Assembly: GCA_034926865.1 (NCBI GenBank)
Contig: JAYFQP010000020.1
Span: 34,449-98,448, forward strand
DNA: 64,000 bases
Direction: 5' to 3'
From: RGIG1902 sp034926865
Lineage (GTDB): Bacteria; Bacillota; Clostridia; Oscillospirales; Butyricicoccaceae
Part shown: positions 50,137-58,806 of the stretch, piece by piece
Numbering within the stretch: position 1 is the stretch's first letter
Layout: each line of letters begins with the position of its first letter
The notes under the pieces: generated by a model
Told to the model about the DNA's origin: nothing
Database searches by the model: none
Seen by the model: only the letters and a program-made list of their open reading frames with translations
Translations under genes and position numbers: made by a program

Positions 50137-50885
50137 TGGATAAGATAGTAACGCGGGATCTTCATCTCTATTACGGCAGCTTTGAAGCCTTAAAGGGCAT
50201 TGATATAGCGGTCCCCCAACAGGAAATTACAGCCCTGATCGGGCCTTCAGGGTGCGGCAAATCCACATTTCTTAAATCGATCAACCGTATGAATGATCTT
50301 GTGGAAGGGTGCAGTATAACCGGGGAGGTTCTTTTGGATGGGCAGAATATATATGGTGATGTTGATATTAATAATTTGAGGAAAAGAGTAGGCATGGTTT
50401 TTCAGAAACCAAACCCTTTTCCCATGAGCATATACGATAACATAGCCTATGGTCCCAGAACCCATGGAACTAAAGGCAGAAAAGCACTTGATGAGGTTGT
50501 TGAAAAATCTCTGCGAGCGGCATTCATATGGGATGAGGTAAAGGATAGGCTCAAAAAAAATGCGCTTAGTCTTTCAGGCGGTCAGCAGCAGAGAATTTGC
50601 ATAGCAAGAGCTCTCGCCGTAGATCCTGAGGTGCTGCTTATGGATGAGCCGACTTCGGCGCTTGACCCTATATCCACTTCTAAAATCGAAGAGCTTGCAA
50701 TAGAGCTTAAGAAGAATTATACTATTATCATAGTTACGCATAATATGCAGCAGGCGGTAAGAATATCTGACGAAACGGCGTTTTTCCTTCTTGGCGAGCT
50801 TATTGAATATGGTAATACTGAAAAGATATTCTCTGTGCCCCGAGACAAGCGGACAGAAGATTATATCACAGGGAGGTTTGGTTAA
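50136..50885 (+). CDS. pstB: Phosphate ABC transporter ATP-binding protein PstB
   Basis: 249 residues. Walker A GPSGCGKSTFLKSINRMND (the R-M-N-D is PstB-specific), signature LSGGQQQR, Walker B LLMDEPTSALDP, and VTHNMQQAVRISDETAFF. TAATG overlaps at both ends. Confidence 0.98.
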   Translation: MDKIVTRDLHLYYGSFEALKGIDIAVPQQEITALIGPSGCGKSTFLKSINRMNDLVEGCSITGEVLLDGQNIYGDVDINNLRKRVGMVFQKPNPFPMSIYDNIAYGPRTHGTKGRKALDEVVEKSLRAAFIWDEVKDRLKKNALSLSGGQQQRICIARALAVDPEVLLMDEPTSALDPISTSKIEELAIELKKNYTIIIVTHNMQQAVRISDETAFFLLGELIEYGNTEKIFSVPRDKRTEDYITGRFG

Positions 50886-51538
50886 TGAGGAATAGATTCG
50901 ACAGGCAGCTTGAAGAACTCAATGAGCAGCTGATAGAGATGGGCTCTATGTGCGGCAGCGCCGTTGCCCTTGTTGCTAAAGCTCTCGCCGATAATGATAT
51001 GGAGCTTGCGCGGCGTGCTGTTGAAACGGATATGAAGATAGACAAGATGGAAAGAGATATCGAGAGCCTCTGCCTGAAGCTTCTTTTGCAGCAGCAGCCT
51101 GTGGCTAAAGATCTTAGGATGATATCGGCGGCGCTCAAAATGATAACTGATATGGAGCGCATAGGCGACCAGGTGTCAGATATCTCTGAGATCCTCTTCA
51201 ACAGAGATCTTTCGGCGGCGTGCGGCAAGGTGCCCCTTCGCGAGATGTTCCAGAATGTCGTAAAAATGGTGACCGACAGCATAGAATCCTATGTAAAAAA
51301 GGATCTCGAGCTTGCCCGTGGGGTGATGGAACACGACGATATAGTTGATGGTCTGTTCGACGAAATAAAGTTCGGGCTCATAAATATGATGACTACCGGC
51401 AGGGAAAGCAGCGAGGATGCTATTGATCTTTTGATGATATCAAAATATCTTGAGCGCATAGGCGATCATTCCACAAACATTGCAGAATGGGTAGAGTTTT
51501 CAATAACAGGCATTCATATCAGTGAAGAGATCAGATAG
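50885..51538 (+). CDS. phoU: Phosphate signalling protein PhoU
   Basis: 217 residues, two three-helix PhoU repeats, each with the metal-binding D/E pattern (MISAALKMITDMERIGDQ and LLMISKYLERIGDHSTNIAEW). It couples the Pst transporter to the PhoR kinase. No phoR/phoP genes are next to it. Confidence 0.96.
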   Translation: MRNRFDRQLEELNEQLIEMGSMCGSAVALVAKALADNDMELARRAVETDMKIDKMERDIESLCLKLLLQQQPVAKDLRMISAALKMITDMERIGDQVSDISEILFNRDLSAACGKVPLREMFQNVVKMVTDSIESYVKKDLELARGVMEHDDIVDGLFDEIKFGLINMMTTGRESSEDAIDLLMISKYLERIGDHSTNIAEWVEFSITGIHISEEIR

Positions 51539-51546
51539 CTTATAAT

Positions 51547-51590
51547 TAATCCTCCGAAGGGTTTTGCCTACTCCGGAGGATTATTGTATT
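51547..51590 (+). terminator. Terminator of the pst operon
   Basis: TAATCCTCCG (51547-51556) with CGGAGGATTA (51574-51583), then TTGTATTTT. Confidence 0.8.
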
Positions 51591-51598
51591 TTATGGAA

Positions 51599-51631
51599 TA
51601 AAAAATCTCCCGCCTTTATATGGCGAGAGAT
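51599..51631 (-). terminator. Terminator of the chorismate mutase/ACT gene
   Basis: ATCTCCCGCC (51605-51614) and GGCGAGAGAT (51622-51631), 10 bp with one G-U, followed on the minus strand by TTTTTTATT. Confidence 0.85.
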
Positions 51632-51638
51632 AGGGATG

Positions 51639-52499
51639 TTAAAACTCTGTACGCTTCCAAAATCCAATAAGCCTGTAAAAGTACATTTCTTTTTCAAGTT
51701 GATAAAGAGCGGTTTTTGTTTCCAATGTGTCAAAATCCCCTGATAGATCCACAAATATCAGATTGTCAGGGTGATCACATCCAGAGGTCGAGCGTCTGTG
51801 CCGCATATGTTCTATGCTGAGCTTTGCTTCGGAAAGAATGGACAAGGCCTGTACCATTGATCCATATTTATTATCAACAGCGAAAGCAAGAGACATGGTA
51901 TTGTCATCAGCACATATAACAAGATTTTTAGAAAGCTCAAACAACAGTCGGCCCTCTTTCGATCGTGTTATTGCATTTACAAAAAGTCCTTTGTCATAAA
52001 ACGAGAGAAAAACGCTTTCAGTGTCATATATACTGTCGCATGAAAGCACAGCTTTTACAGCTTTTCCGCTTATTACTTGGTCTATGGCGGACTGTATTGA
52101 ATGACATGTCATGACCTCATCGCCAAGAGACATGGAAACATCGATGGCAATAGGCTCCGGAGTTACTGTAATACCTTCGGGGATATTGTCACATAGAAAA
52201 GGCTCATGTGCCAGCCTTATTTCAGGATAGTTTTTTAAAAGATACCGATACTGCTGGCTGCGGCTCATTCTCGTAAGGGATGCCCAAAGTGAATTAGCCT
52301 TTATAGAAAGCTCAGGCGCGAATTGAGCGACAACAGTATGAATATAATTTTGTTCAGATTGAGAATCAAAAATATCTTTTTCGAGATCTATTTTTGTCTG
52401 TGCAAGGCTTGCGGAAACCGACATCCTTTTTTCAAAGGCTTCCTTGAGCGCTTCATCACAGTTGATTATAATGTGTTTGAGCAGATCAAACTGATTCAT
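51639..52499 (-). CDS. P-protein-like chorismate mutase/ACT protein with reduced prephenate dehydratase domain
   Basis: 286 residues. N-terminal 90 residues resemble a chorismate mutase type II helix bundle (CDEALKEAFEKRMSVSASLAQTK), but the usual helix-1 Arg is missing and the conserved D-x-x-R-E is DSQSEQ. Residues about 95-205 recall only part of a prephenate dehydratase: CHSIQSAIDQVISGKAVKAV, then straight to NAITRSKEGRLLF, where the TRF active-site motif should be. The C-terminal 80 residues are an ACT domain (SLAFAVDNKYGSMVQALSIL, LIFVDLSGDFD). It may be a regulated chorismate mutase or a non-catalytic regulator; full PheA is normally about 370 residues. Confidence 0.7.
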   Translation of the reverse strand: MNQFDLLKHIIINCDEALKEAFEKRMSVSASLAQTKIDLEKDIFDSQSEQNYIHTVVAQFAPELSIKANSLWASLTRMSRSQQYRYLLKNYPEIRLAHEPFLCDNIPEGITVTPEPIAIDVSMSLGDEVMTCHSIQSAIDQVISGKAVKAVLSCDSIYDTESVFLSFYDKGLFVNAITRSKEGRLLFELSKNLVICADDNTMSLAFAVDNKYGSMVQALSILSEAKLSIEHMRHRRSTSGCDHPDNLIFVDLSGDFDTLETKTALYQLEKEMYFYRLIGFWKRTEF

Positions 52500-52576
52500 A
52501 AAACCATCCTTCGCTTATAATATTCACCTGCAATAATATGATATCCCAAATATAAAAAAGTTGTCAATCCATTTAA

Positions 52577-52605
52577 TTTACAAAAAAAAGATGCTGTGGT
52601 ATAAT
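52577..52605 (+). promoter_or_regulatory. Promoter of ltaE
   Basis: TTTACA (52577-52582), 17-bp spacer, TATAAT (52600-52605). Confidence 0.75.
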
Positions 52606-52672
52606 CTTGTAGATAAACTGCACTTAATAATTAGCTAATTTGTAAACAAATAAATCAAACGGAGGACAGCAA

Positions 52673-53695
52673 ATGAAATTCATAGACTTTAGAAGCGATA
52701 CCGTTACTATGCCTACCAAAGAAATGCGCGCTGCAATGGCGGAAGCCGAGGTTGGCGATGATGTATATGAAGATGACCCGACTACTAATCGTCTGGAGGA
52801 GCTTGCAGCCTCAATGATGGGCAAGGAAAAAGCGATGTTCATATCCTCCGGCACAATGGGAAACCAGCTAGCTATAATGGGACAGACGAAAAAAGGAGAC
52901 GAGATAATCGTCAGCGCCGACAGCCACATAGTCACAAGTGAGGCAGGGGCCACTGCGCTTCTTTCGGGCGTCAATGTGAAGGCGCTTACATTTGATCAGA
53001 CAGTTCCTGATGCCTGTATGATTGAAAAAGCTATTCGCAATAAAAATGTGCATCATCCGGATACAACGCTGATTTGTCTTGAAAATGCGCTTGCAAACGG
53101 CAGAGTGGTGACAATACAGCGTATGGAAGAGATATATGAGATAGCACATAAGCACAATATACCTATTCACCTTGACGGAGCTCGTCTTTTCAATGCAGCA
53201 ACTGCACTAAATGTTCCGGCTGCGGAAATCGCAAAATATTGTGATACTGTTACATTCTGTCTTTCAAAAGGTCTTTGTGCCCCAGTTGGGGCAATGCTTG
53301 CAGGCAGCGCGGAGTTCATTGATTCTGCCAGAAGATATAGAAAGATCCTCGGTGGTGGTATGCGTCAGAATGGCATTCTTGCCGCTGCCGGCATAATAGC
53401 TCTTGAAAAAATGACAAAGCGTCTTGGAGAGGATCATGAAAACGCAAAATATCTTGCGAAAAAGCTTAATGAAGTGGAGTACATTCACTGCGATGAGAGT
53501 GCCGTTCAGGTTAATATAGTATTTTGCACCATCGATAAGCCCGAACAGGAGGTAAAGGCTATGGCCCCCAAACTTCTTGAAAAAGGCATAAAGATCGGAG
53601 GTTATGACGACGGGAAAATCAGATTTTTGACAAATAACGATATTAACAGAGAACATATTGATCTTCTTGTTAAAGAAATACAAAATTGCTTTTGA
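52673..53695 (+). CDS. ltaE: Low-specificity L-threonine aldolase
   Basis: 340 residues, PLP fold type I. N-terminal signature FRSDTVTMPTKEMRAAMAEA and GDDVYEDDPTTNRLEE; PLP-binding Lys199 in FCLSKGLCAPVGAML; the cofactor-contacting HLDGARLFNAA is intact. It cleaves threonine or allo-threonine to glycine and acetaldehyde. RBS CGGAGGA. Confidence 0.95.
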   Translation: MKFIDFRSDTVTMPTKEMRAAMAEAEVGDDVYEDDPTTNRLEELAASMMGKEKAMFISSGTMGNQLAIMGQTKKGDEIIVSADSHIVTSEAGATALLSGVNVKALTFDQTVPDACMIEKAIRNKNVHHPDTTLICLENALANGRVVTIQRMEEIYEIAHKHNIPIHLDGARLFNAATALNVPAAEIAKYCDTVTFCLSKGLCAPVGAMLAGSAEFIDSARRYRKILGGGMRQNGILAAAGIIALEKMTKRLGEDHENAKYLAKKLNEVEYIHCDESAVQVNIVFCTIDKPEQEVKAMAPKLLEKGIKIGGYDDGKIRFLTNNDINREHIDLLVKEIQNCF

Positions 53696-53811
53696 TTTTC
53701 TAAGGGAATAGACAAATACTTAGAAATGTGATAATCTATGAAACGGAACGCTTTGAAAATAAAGCTTTCTTGCCTTCTTAAAATTCATTATTCCTTGGAG
53801 TTTGTAAATCT

Positions 53812-54057
53812 ATGCAGAAAACATATATGCCAGTTGGCGTTTGTTCAAGACAATTTGATATAACAGTAGAAAATGGGATTCTTACACAATTAAACATTAT
53901 CGGTGGATGTGACGGGAATCTCAAGGGAATAACCAGCCTTCTTATTGGAATGCCTGTCGACGAAGTCATAAAAAAACTTGACGGCATTACTTGTGGGCCG
54001 CGCCCCACATCATGCCCGGATCAAATCGCAAGGGCGCTTAAAACGATGAAGCAATAA
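53812..54057 (+). CDS. TSCPD-domain small protein (TIGR03905-like)
   Basis: 81 residues. Named for the motif TSCPDQIARAL near the C-terminus; PVGVCSRQFDI and GGCDGNLKGITSLLIG precede it. The same domain ends some vitamin-B12-dependent ribonucleotide reductases; stand-alone copies are common in Clostridia with no established role. The four Cys could bind metal or be redox active. GGAG lies about 11 nt before the ATG. It is 23 bp ahead of asnS. Confidence 0.85.
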   Translation: MQKTYMPVGVCSRQFDITVENGILTQLNIIGGCDGNLKGITSLLIGMPVDEVIKKLDGITCGPRPTSCPDQIARALKTMKQ

Positions 54058-54080
54058 TTAACCGAAAGGTGACTAGGTAA

Positions 54081-55466
54081 ATGGAAACAGTAAAAGCAAT
54101 TCTTCACCACCCAGAACAGTATATAGGGAAAAAGCTGTCACTAAGCGGGTGGGTAAGGACGACAAGAGATGTAAAGGCATGTGCGTTTATTGAGCTTAAC
54201 GACGGGACTGTCATCAAGAACATTCAGGTGGTCGTTCCATCAGACAAAGAGTCCTATCAGCTAGCGGCTTCGCTTAATGTGGGAACGGCCGTAACAGTAA
54301 ACGGTACAGTCACACAATCTCCTAATGCCCAGCAGTCTGTCGAGCTTGTTGCCGATGAAGTGGCGGTAGAGGGAGAATGCCCTTCCGATTACCCGCTTCA
54401 GAAAAAACGTCATACGCTTGAATACCTTAGAACCATACAGCATCTCAGGCCCAGGACGAATACCTTTAATGCGGTCTTCCGTGTTCGCAGCGAGGCGGCC
54501 TTTGCCATTCACAGCTTTTTTAATCAGCGCGGCTTTGTTTATGCGCATACTCCCATAATTACCTCCAGCGATGCGGAGGGGGCAGGGGCAATGTTCAGGG
54601 CAACCACAATAGATCTTGCCAAAGTTCCGATGAAGAATGGGGAAGTTGATTATTCCGAAGACTTTTTCGGGACAAGCACTAATCTGACAGTATCGGGGCA
54701 GCTTGAAGCTGAGGTTTTTGCGCTTGCTTTCGGGAAGACGTATACCTTTGGCCCCACCTTCAGAGCTGAACGTTCCAATACTACCAGACATGCTGCCGAG
54801 TTCTGGATGGTAGAGCCTGAAGTCGCTTTTAATGACCTTGAGGCTAACGCTCAATTGGCTGAGGATATGACAAAGTATGTTATAAATTATGTGCTTGAGT
54901 CTTGTCCTGATGAAATGGATTTTCTCAATAAATTTGTTGACAAGGGCCTGGTCGAGCGCCTTTCAAAAATAGCCAAAGAGGAGAAATTCGGGAGGATCAA
55001 CTATACTGAGGCGATAGAGATCCTTGAGAAAAATAAGGATAATTTTGAATTCCCTGTTTTCTGGGGCTGTGATATACAGACTGAGCATGAAAGATACCTT
55101 TCAGAGGTGGTCTTTGGTAAGCCTGTGTTCGTTTTCAATTATCCTAAAGAGATCAAGGCTTATTATATGCGCCTTAATGATGATGGCAAGACCGTTGCTG
55201 CAATGGATATGCTTGTTCCGGGTATTGGTGAACTGATCGGTGGGAGCCAGAGAGAGGAGCGCCTCGATGTGCTTGAAGCTCGCATGAAAGAATGCGGCCT
55301 GAACTCTGAAGAATATGATTGGTATCTTGAGCTTAGAAAGTATGGCGGAGTAGTCCATTCAGGTTACGGCATAGGATTTGAACGCCTCATCATGTATATG
55401 ACGGGTATGGGCAATATCAGGGATGTGCTGCCGTTCCCCAGAACGGTAGGCAATATCAGTATTTAA
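54081..55466 (+). CDS. asnS: Asparaginyl-tRNA synthetase
   Basis: 461 residues. N-terminal OB fold for the anticodon (LSLSGWVRTTRDVKACAFIEL) and a class IIb catalytic core with motif 2 (TFRAERSNTTRHAAEFWMVE) and motif 3 (YGIGFERLIMYMTGM). The asparagine-type pocket and shorter length separate it from AspS. No T-box was seen upstream. Confidence 0.97.
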   Translation: METVKAILHHPEQYIGKKLSLSGWVRTTRDVKACAFIELNDGTVIKNIQVVVPSDKESYQLAASLNVGTAVTVNGTVTQSPNAQQSVELVADEVAVEGECPSDYPLQKKRHTLEYLRTIQHLRPRTNTFNAVFRVRSEAAFAIHSFFNQRGFVYAHTPIITSSDAEGAGAMFRATTIDLAKVPMKNGEVDYSEDFFGTSTNLTVSGQLEAEVFALAFGKTYTFGPTFRAERSNTTRHAAEFWMVEPEVAFNDLEANAQLAEDMTKYVINYVLESCPDEMDFLNKFVDKGLVERLSKIAKEEKFGRINYTEAIEILEKNKDNFEFPVFWGCDIQTEHERYLSEVVFGKPVFVFNYPKEIKAYYMRLNDDGKTVAAMDMLVPGIGELIGGSQREERLDVLEARMKECGLNSEEYDWYLELRKYGGVVHSGYGIGFERLIMYMTGMGNIRDVLPFPRTVGNISI

Positions 55467-55491
55467 CATCAAAGAAGTGTGATTAGATAAA

Positions 55492-56112
55492 GTGCAGAAT
55501 AAAAATGTAAAGACCTTTACGAGGTTTACTATAATACTTGCCTTAGAGGCGATAGTTTGTTTTACCCCCCTTGGGTCGCTTCCTGCTTTCGGGCCGGTTG
55601 TTGCAACACTTGGTATGTTGCCAGTTATCGTAGCAGCGCAAACTCTCGGCATGGCTAGAGGAGCTTTTATGGGCTTCTTTGCAGGGCTTTTTAGCTTGAT
55701 TGTCTGGACATTCATGCCTCCCAATCCTGCTCTGGCGTTTGTGTTTACTCCGTTTATGGAGTTTGCAGGAGTGTCAGGAGGCATAAAGAGTGTTCTGGTA
55801 TGCGTTGTTCCGAGAGTGCTTGTAGGTGTTACGGCCTCAGGCCTCTTTAGGCTATTTCAAAAATCCGGCATGGAGGATAAAGGGGCTTATGCTATTTCCG
55901 GATTTTGCGGAAGTATGGTCAACACTGCTTTAGTGCTTGGCGGCATATATTTTCTTTTCGGTAATCAGTATGCTGAGGCCCTTGGAGTGGGCTATAAGAT
56001 GCTTTTGGGGTTAATAGGGACCACGGTTTTAACAAACGGAGTACCTGAGGCTGTTCTCGGGGTGGTTACCGGGCTTTTTGTGTCAAGGCCTCTCAATAAA
56101 TATTTTCAGTGA
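55492..56112 (+). CDS. ECF transporter S component, probably for pantothenate or a related CoA precursor
   Basis: 206 residues from a GTG at 55492 with a weak RBS. Five to six hydrophobic helices and the small-residue-rich helix of ECF S proteins (TPLGSLPAFGPVVATLGMLPVIVAAQTLG, here split: PLGSLPAFGP then GMLPVIVAAQ). It lies 8 bp before a pantothenate kinase gene, so by gene context it likely imports pantothenate or pantetheine. The shared ECF ATPases are not in this window. Confidence 0.8.
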   Translation: MQNKNVKTFTRFTIILALEAIVCFTPLGSLPAFGPVVATLGMLPVIVAAQTLGMARGAFMGFFAGLFSLIVWTFMPPNPALAFVFTPFMEFAGVSGGIKSVLVCVVPRVLVGVTASGLFRLFQKSGMEDKGAYAISGFCGSMVNTALVLGGIYFLFGNQYAEALGVGYKMLLGLIGTTVLTNGVPEAVLGVVTGLFVSRPLNKYFQ

Positions 56113-56120
56113 GATAAACA

Positions 56121-56930
56121 ATGATTATTGGAATCGATATCGGAGGAAGCACAACAAAAATAGTAGGATTTGACGGGGAGAACATAATTTCTCCTCTGAT
56201 GGTTAAGGCAGGTGATCCGCGAACATCTGCTTATGGAGCTTTCGGCAAATTTTTGCTTGAAAACAAGCTGGAACTCACAGATGTAAAGCGAATTATGGTG
56301 ACGGGTGTCGGGTCCGCGTTTTTGTCAAAGTCCATTTATCGCATAGATACAAAAAAGGTTGATGAGATAACGGCCGTCGGCCTGGGAGGTAAATACCTTT
56401 CAGGTCTCGACAGGGCCGTTGTCGTCAGTATGGGGACAGGAACAGCCGTTATAGGCGTAGATGGCGATGATATATCACATATCGGCGGCACTGGTGTTGG
56501 CGGTGGAACGATAATTGGAATATGTGACAAACTTGTAGGAGTGAGGAGCATAGACCATATAGTTGATTTGGCCGAGAATGGAGATCTTTCAAAGATAGAT
56601 CTTACGATTGGCGATATTTCCTCTGAGACAATTTCGAATATGAATGGAAATGTCACGGCTTCAAACTTTGGAAAAGCTTCAGATATTGCAAATAAATCCG
56701 ATCTGGCACTTGGGGTAATAAATATGGTGTTCCAGACAATAGGCATAGTAGCTGTTTTGGCAGGCCGTGGAAAGGGCATGACCCGTATCGTGCTAACCGG
56801 CAACCTCTCAAAGCTTAGCCTTACCAAAAGGATATTTGACGATATAGGGGGTCTTTATGGGGTTGAGTTCAGTATCCCGGAGTATGCAGATTTTGCAACA
56901 GCCATTGGCGCTGCAATATATGGAAAATAA
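56121..56930 (+). CDS. coaW: Type II pantothenate kinase
   Basis: 269 residues of the eukaryote/Staphylococcus-type PanK family. Phosphate-1 loop IGIDIGGSTTKIVGF, phosphate-2 SMGTGTAVIGV, and GGTGVGGGTIIGI, with the C-terminal FATAIGAAIYG. It phosphorylates pantothenate, the first committed step of CoA synthesis, and is typically not feedback inhibited by CoA in bacteria. Coupled to the upstream ECF-S gene. Confidence 0.93.
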   Translation: MIIGIDIGGSTTKIVGFDGENIISPLMVKAGDPRTSAYGAFGKFLLENKLELTDVKRIMVTGVGSAFLSKSIYRIDTKKVDEITAVGLGGKYLSGLDRAVVVSMGTGTAVIGVDGDDISHIGGTGVGGGTIIGICDKLVGVRSIDHIVDLAENGDLSKIDLTIGDISSETISNMNGNVTASNFGKASDIANKSDLALGVINMVFQTIGIVAVLAGRGKGMTRIVLTGNLSKLSLTKRIFDDIGGLYGVEFSIPEYADFATAIGAAIYGK

Positions 56931-56945
56931 GAAGGAGAGACGATC

Positions 56946-58220
56946 ATGGATTTAAGGACAGCTAGCAAAGAGGAGCTGTTGGCTTTTAAAGATGAGCTTA
57001 CGGCCCGTTACAAAGAGTGCTGCGACAAAAAGCTTAAGCTTGATATGTCGAGAGGTAAGCCCGGTGCGGATCAGCTTGATCTGAGCGAAGGTTTGCTTAC
57101 CGCTGTCGCAAGCAACGAAGAAGCAGTATTCGAGGGCACCGATCTACGCAACTATGGCGGACTTGACGGAATTCCTGCCTGCAAAGCCTTATTTGCCGAG
57201 ATTTTAGGGCTCAAGCCGGAAAATGTGCTTATTGGCGGTAACGCCAGCCTGACGATGATGTATGATAACATCATGCGCCTTTGGGTCTTTGGTGACTGTA
57301 ACGGCAGCACACCCTGGAGCAAGCTTGACAAGGTAAAGTTCCTTTGCCCTGTTCCCGGATACGACAGACATTTTGCTATCTGCCAGCAGTTTGGCATAGA
57401 GATGATTAATGTGCCTATGAATGAAAATGGCCCTGATATGGATTTGGTTGAGAAGCTTGTAAGCAGCGATGATGCCATAAAGGGGATCTGGTGTGTTCCA
57501 AAGTATTCAAATCCTACCGGCGTTGTTTATTCGGATGAGGTAGTTAAACGGTTTGCTGCGCTTAAACCAGCTGCAAAAGACTTTAAGCTCATGTGGGATA
57601 ATGCTTATTGCGTACATCATTTGACGGATGATAAAGCAAAGATTTTGAACATATTTGAAGAGGCAGCTAAGCACGGCAATGAGGATATGATATTCCAGTT
57701 TGCCTCTACTTCAAAGGTGACATACCCTGGAGCCGGAGTAGCTTGCATGACGGCTTCAGTCAAAAATATGAAATGGACAAAAAATCTTCTTAAAGTTCAG
57801 GCTATAGGCCCTGACAAGATAAATCAGGCCCGTCATGTAAAGTTCTTCAAAGATGCCGCCGGCATAGCCGCCCATATGGAAAAGCATAGGGCTATTCTTG
57901 CTCCCAAGTTTAAGATGGTTTTAAATATGCTCGAAGAAAACCTTGGTGGTACAGGTGCAGGTTCATGGATATCTCCAAAGGGGGGATATTTCATAAGCTT
58001 TGATTCGATGCCGGGCTGCGCTACTAAGATTTATGACCTGTGCAAAGAAGCGGGCGTTGTTATAACAGATGCTGGTGCAACATTCCCGTATGCAAACGAT
58101 CCTGAAAATAAAAATCTGCGTATAGCGCCCTCCTATCCGCCTGTTGCGGAACTCAAAGCTGCAATGGAAGTCTTTTGCGTTTGCGCACTTTTGGCGGCAG
58201 TTGAGAAAAAACTTGGCTAA
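56946..58220 (+). CDS. Aspartate aminotransferase-like PLP enzyme (PF12897 / subgroup Ic type)
   Basis: 424 residues. The start LDMSRGKPGADQLDLS is characteristic of this clostridial/actinobacterial family, with PLP Lys in FASTSKVTYPGAGVACM and the substrate Arg in NLRIAPSYPPV. Known members are aspartate aminotransferases. It follows coaW by 15 bp; aspartate feeds beta-alanine and pantothenate synthesis, but no panD is present, so the link is only positional. Confidence 0.88.
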   Translation: MDLRTASKEELLAFKDELTARYKECCDKKLKLDMSRGKPGADQLDLSEGLLTAVASNEEAVFEGTDLRNYGGLDGIPACKALFAEILGLKPENVLIGGNASLTMMYDNIMRLWVFGDCNGSTPWSKLDKVKFLCPVPGYDRHFAICQQFGIEMINVPMNENGPDMDLVEKLVSSDDAIKGIWCVPKYSNPTGVVYSDEVVKRFAALKPAAKDFKLMWDNAYCVHHLTDDKAKILNIFEEAAKHGNEDMIFQFASTSKVTYPGAGVACMTASVKNMKWTKNLLKVQAIGPDKINQARHVKFFKDAAGIAAHMEKHRAILAPKFKMVLNMLEENLGGTGAGSWISPKGGYFISFDSMPGCATKIYDLCKEAGVVITDAGATFPYANDPENKNLRIAPSYPPVAELKAAMEVFCVCALLAAVEKKLG

Positions 58221-58244
58221 ATAAAAGCGCTTTTTTAAAAGTAG

Positions 58245-58288
58245 TGGCGCGCCTTAAATATTTAGGTATTTGGCGCGCCATTCTTTTT
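58245..58288 (+). terminator. Terminator after the aminotransferase gene
   Basis: TGGCGCGCC (58245-58253) and GGCGCGCCA (58272-58280), inner AAATA/TATTT, then TTCTTTTT. Confidence 0.9.
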
Positions 58289-58464
58289 GACTTATAATTG
58301 TGCAAAATTAACGATTTATCGACAGTTTGATAATTGAATAATATCGAAATTAAGCGTAAAATGGATTTTCTTGTCGAATTTTCTCTAAATATGGCGACTG
58401 AAAAATATAGACAATGACTTAATAAAATGTCAAAATATTATTGGAGAGAAAAGGAGGTATTTAA

Positions 58465-58752
58465 ATGCAGGAATGTATGGTACGGCTCAGAAAGAATTTC
58501 GTCGACCTAAATGGAAAGGAGATGAAGCTTACCTATGGACTTGTCACTAAGCTTACCCAGATCGACGGTATGAAAATTGAAACCTACGGCATCGGAATTT
58601 ATTCCGACTGCGAGGAAACATTTGAGAGTGAAGCGGTATACGACATTTCCCCTTGCATTGAAGACATTGAATTGCTGATAGAAAAATTATGGCAATTTGA
58701 TGTTACCCCTATTACACTTAAAGATATTGTTAATGATTTTGTTGAAAATTAG
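58465..58752 (+). CDS. DUF6514-like small clostridial protein
   Basis: 95 residues, AAGGAGG before the ATG. Acidic, no membrane segment. The pattern LTYGLVTKLTQIDG, KIETYGIGIYS, AVYDISPCIEDIELLIEKL matches small conserved clostridial proteins annotated DUF6514 as I recall; function unknown. A weak promoter candidate (TTGAAT 58334-58339, 17 bp, TAAAAT 58357-58362) lies upstream in AT-rich DNA. Confidence 0.75.
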   Translation: MQECMVRLRKNFVDLNGKEMKLTYGLVTKLTQIDGMKIETYGIGIYSDCEETFESEAVYDISPCIEDIELLIEKLWQFDVTPITLKDIVNDFVEN

Positions 58753-58756
58753 CCTT

Positions 58757-58785
58757 TTGAATGATATAATCTCCTAGGGTATATT
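58757..58785 (+). promoter_or_regulatory. Promoter of nrdR, overlapped by an inverted repeat
   Basis: TTGAAT (58757-58762), 17-bp spacer, TATATT (58780-58785). ATATAATCTCC (58764-58774) and GGGGATTATAT (58793-58803) form an 11-bp inverted repeat (one G-U) across spacer and start site; its 3' arm includes the nrdR Shine-Dalgarno. Confidence 0.6.
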
Positions 58786-58806
58786 AAAAGTGGGGGATTA
58801 TATAGC

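Noticed and set aside
53703..53735. Hairpin after ltaE (TTTCTAAG/CTTAGAAA) as terminator
   Set aside because: AT-rich stem with no T-run; left unassigned.
58223..58240. Second terminator (AAAAGCGCTTTTTT) after the aminotransferase gene
   Set aside because: Stem is only about 4-6 bp and palindromic; the GGCGCGCC hairpin just after it is the credible terminator.
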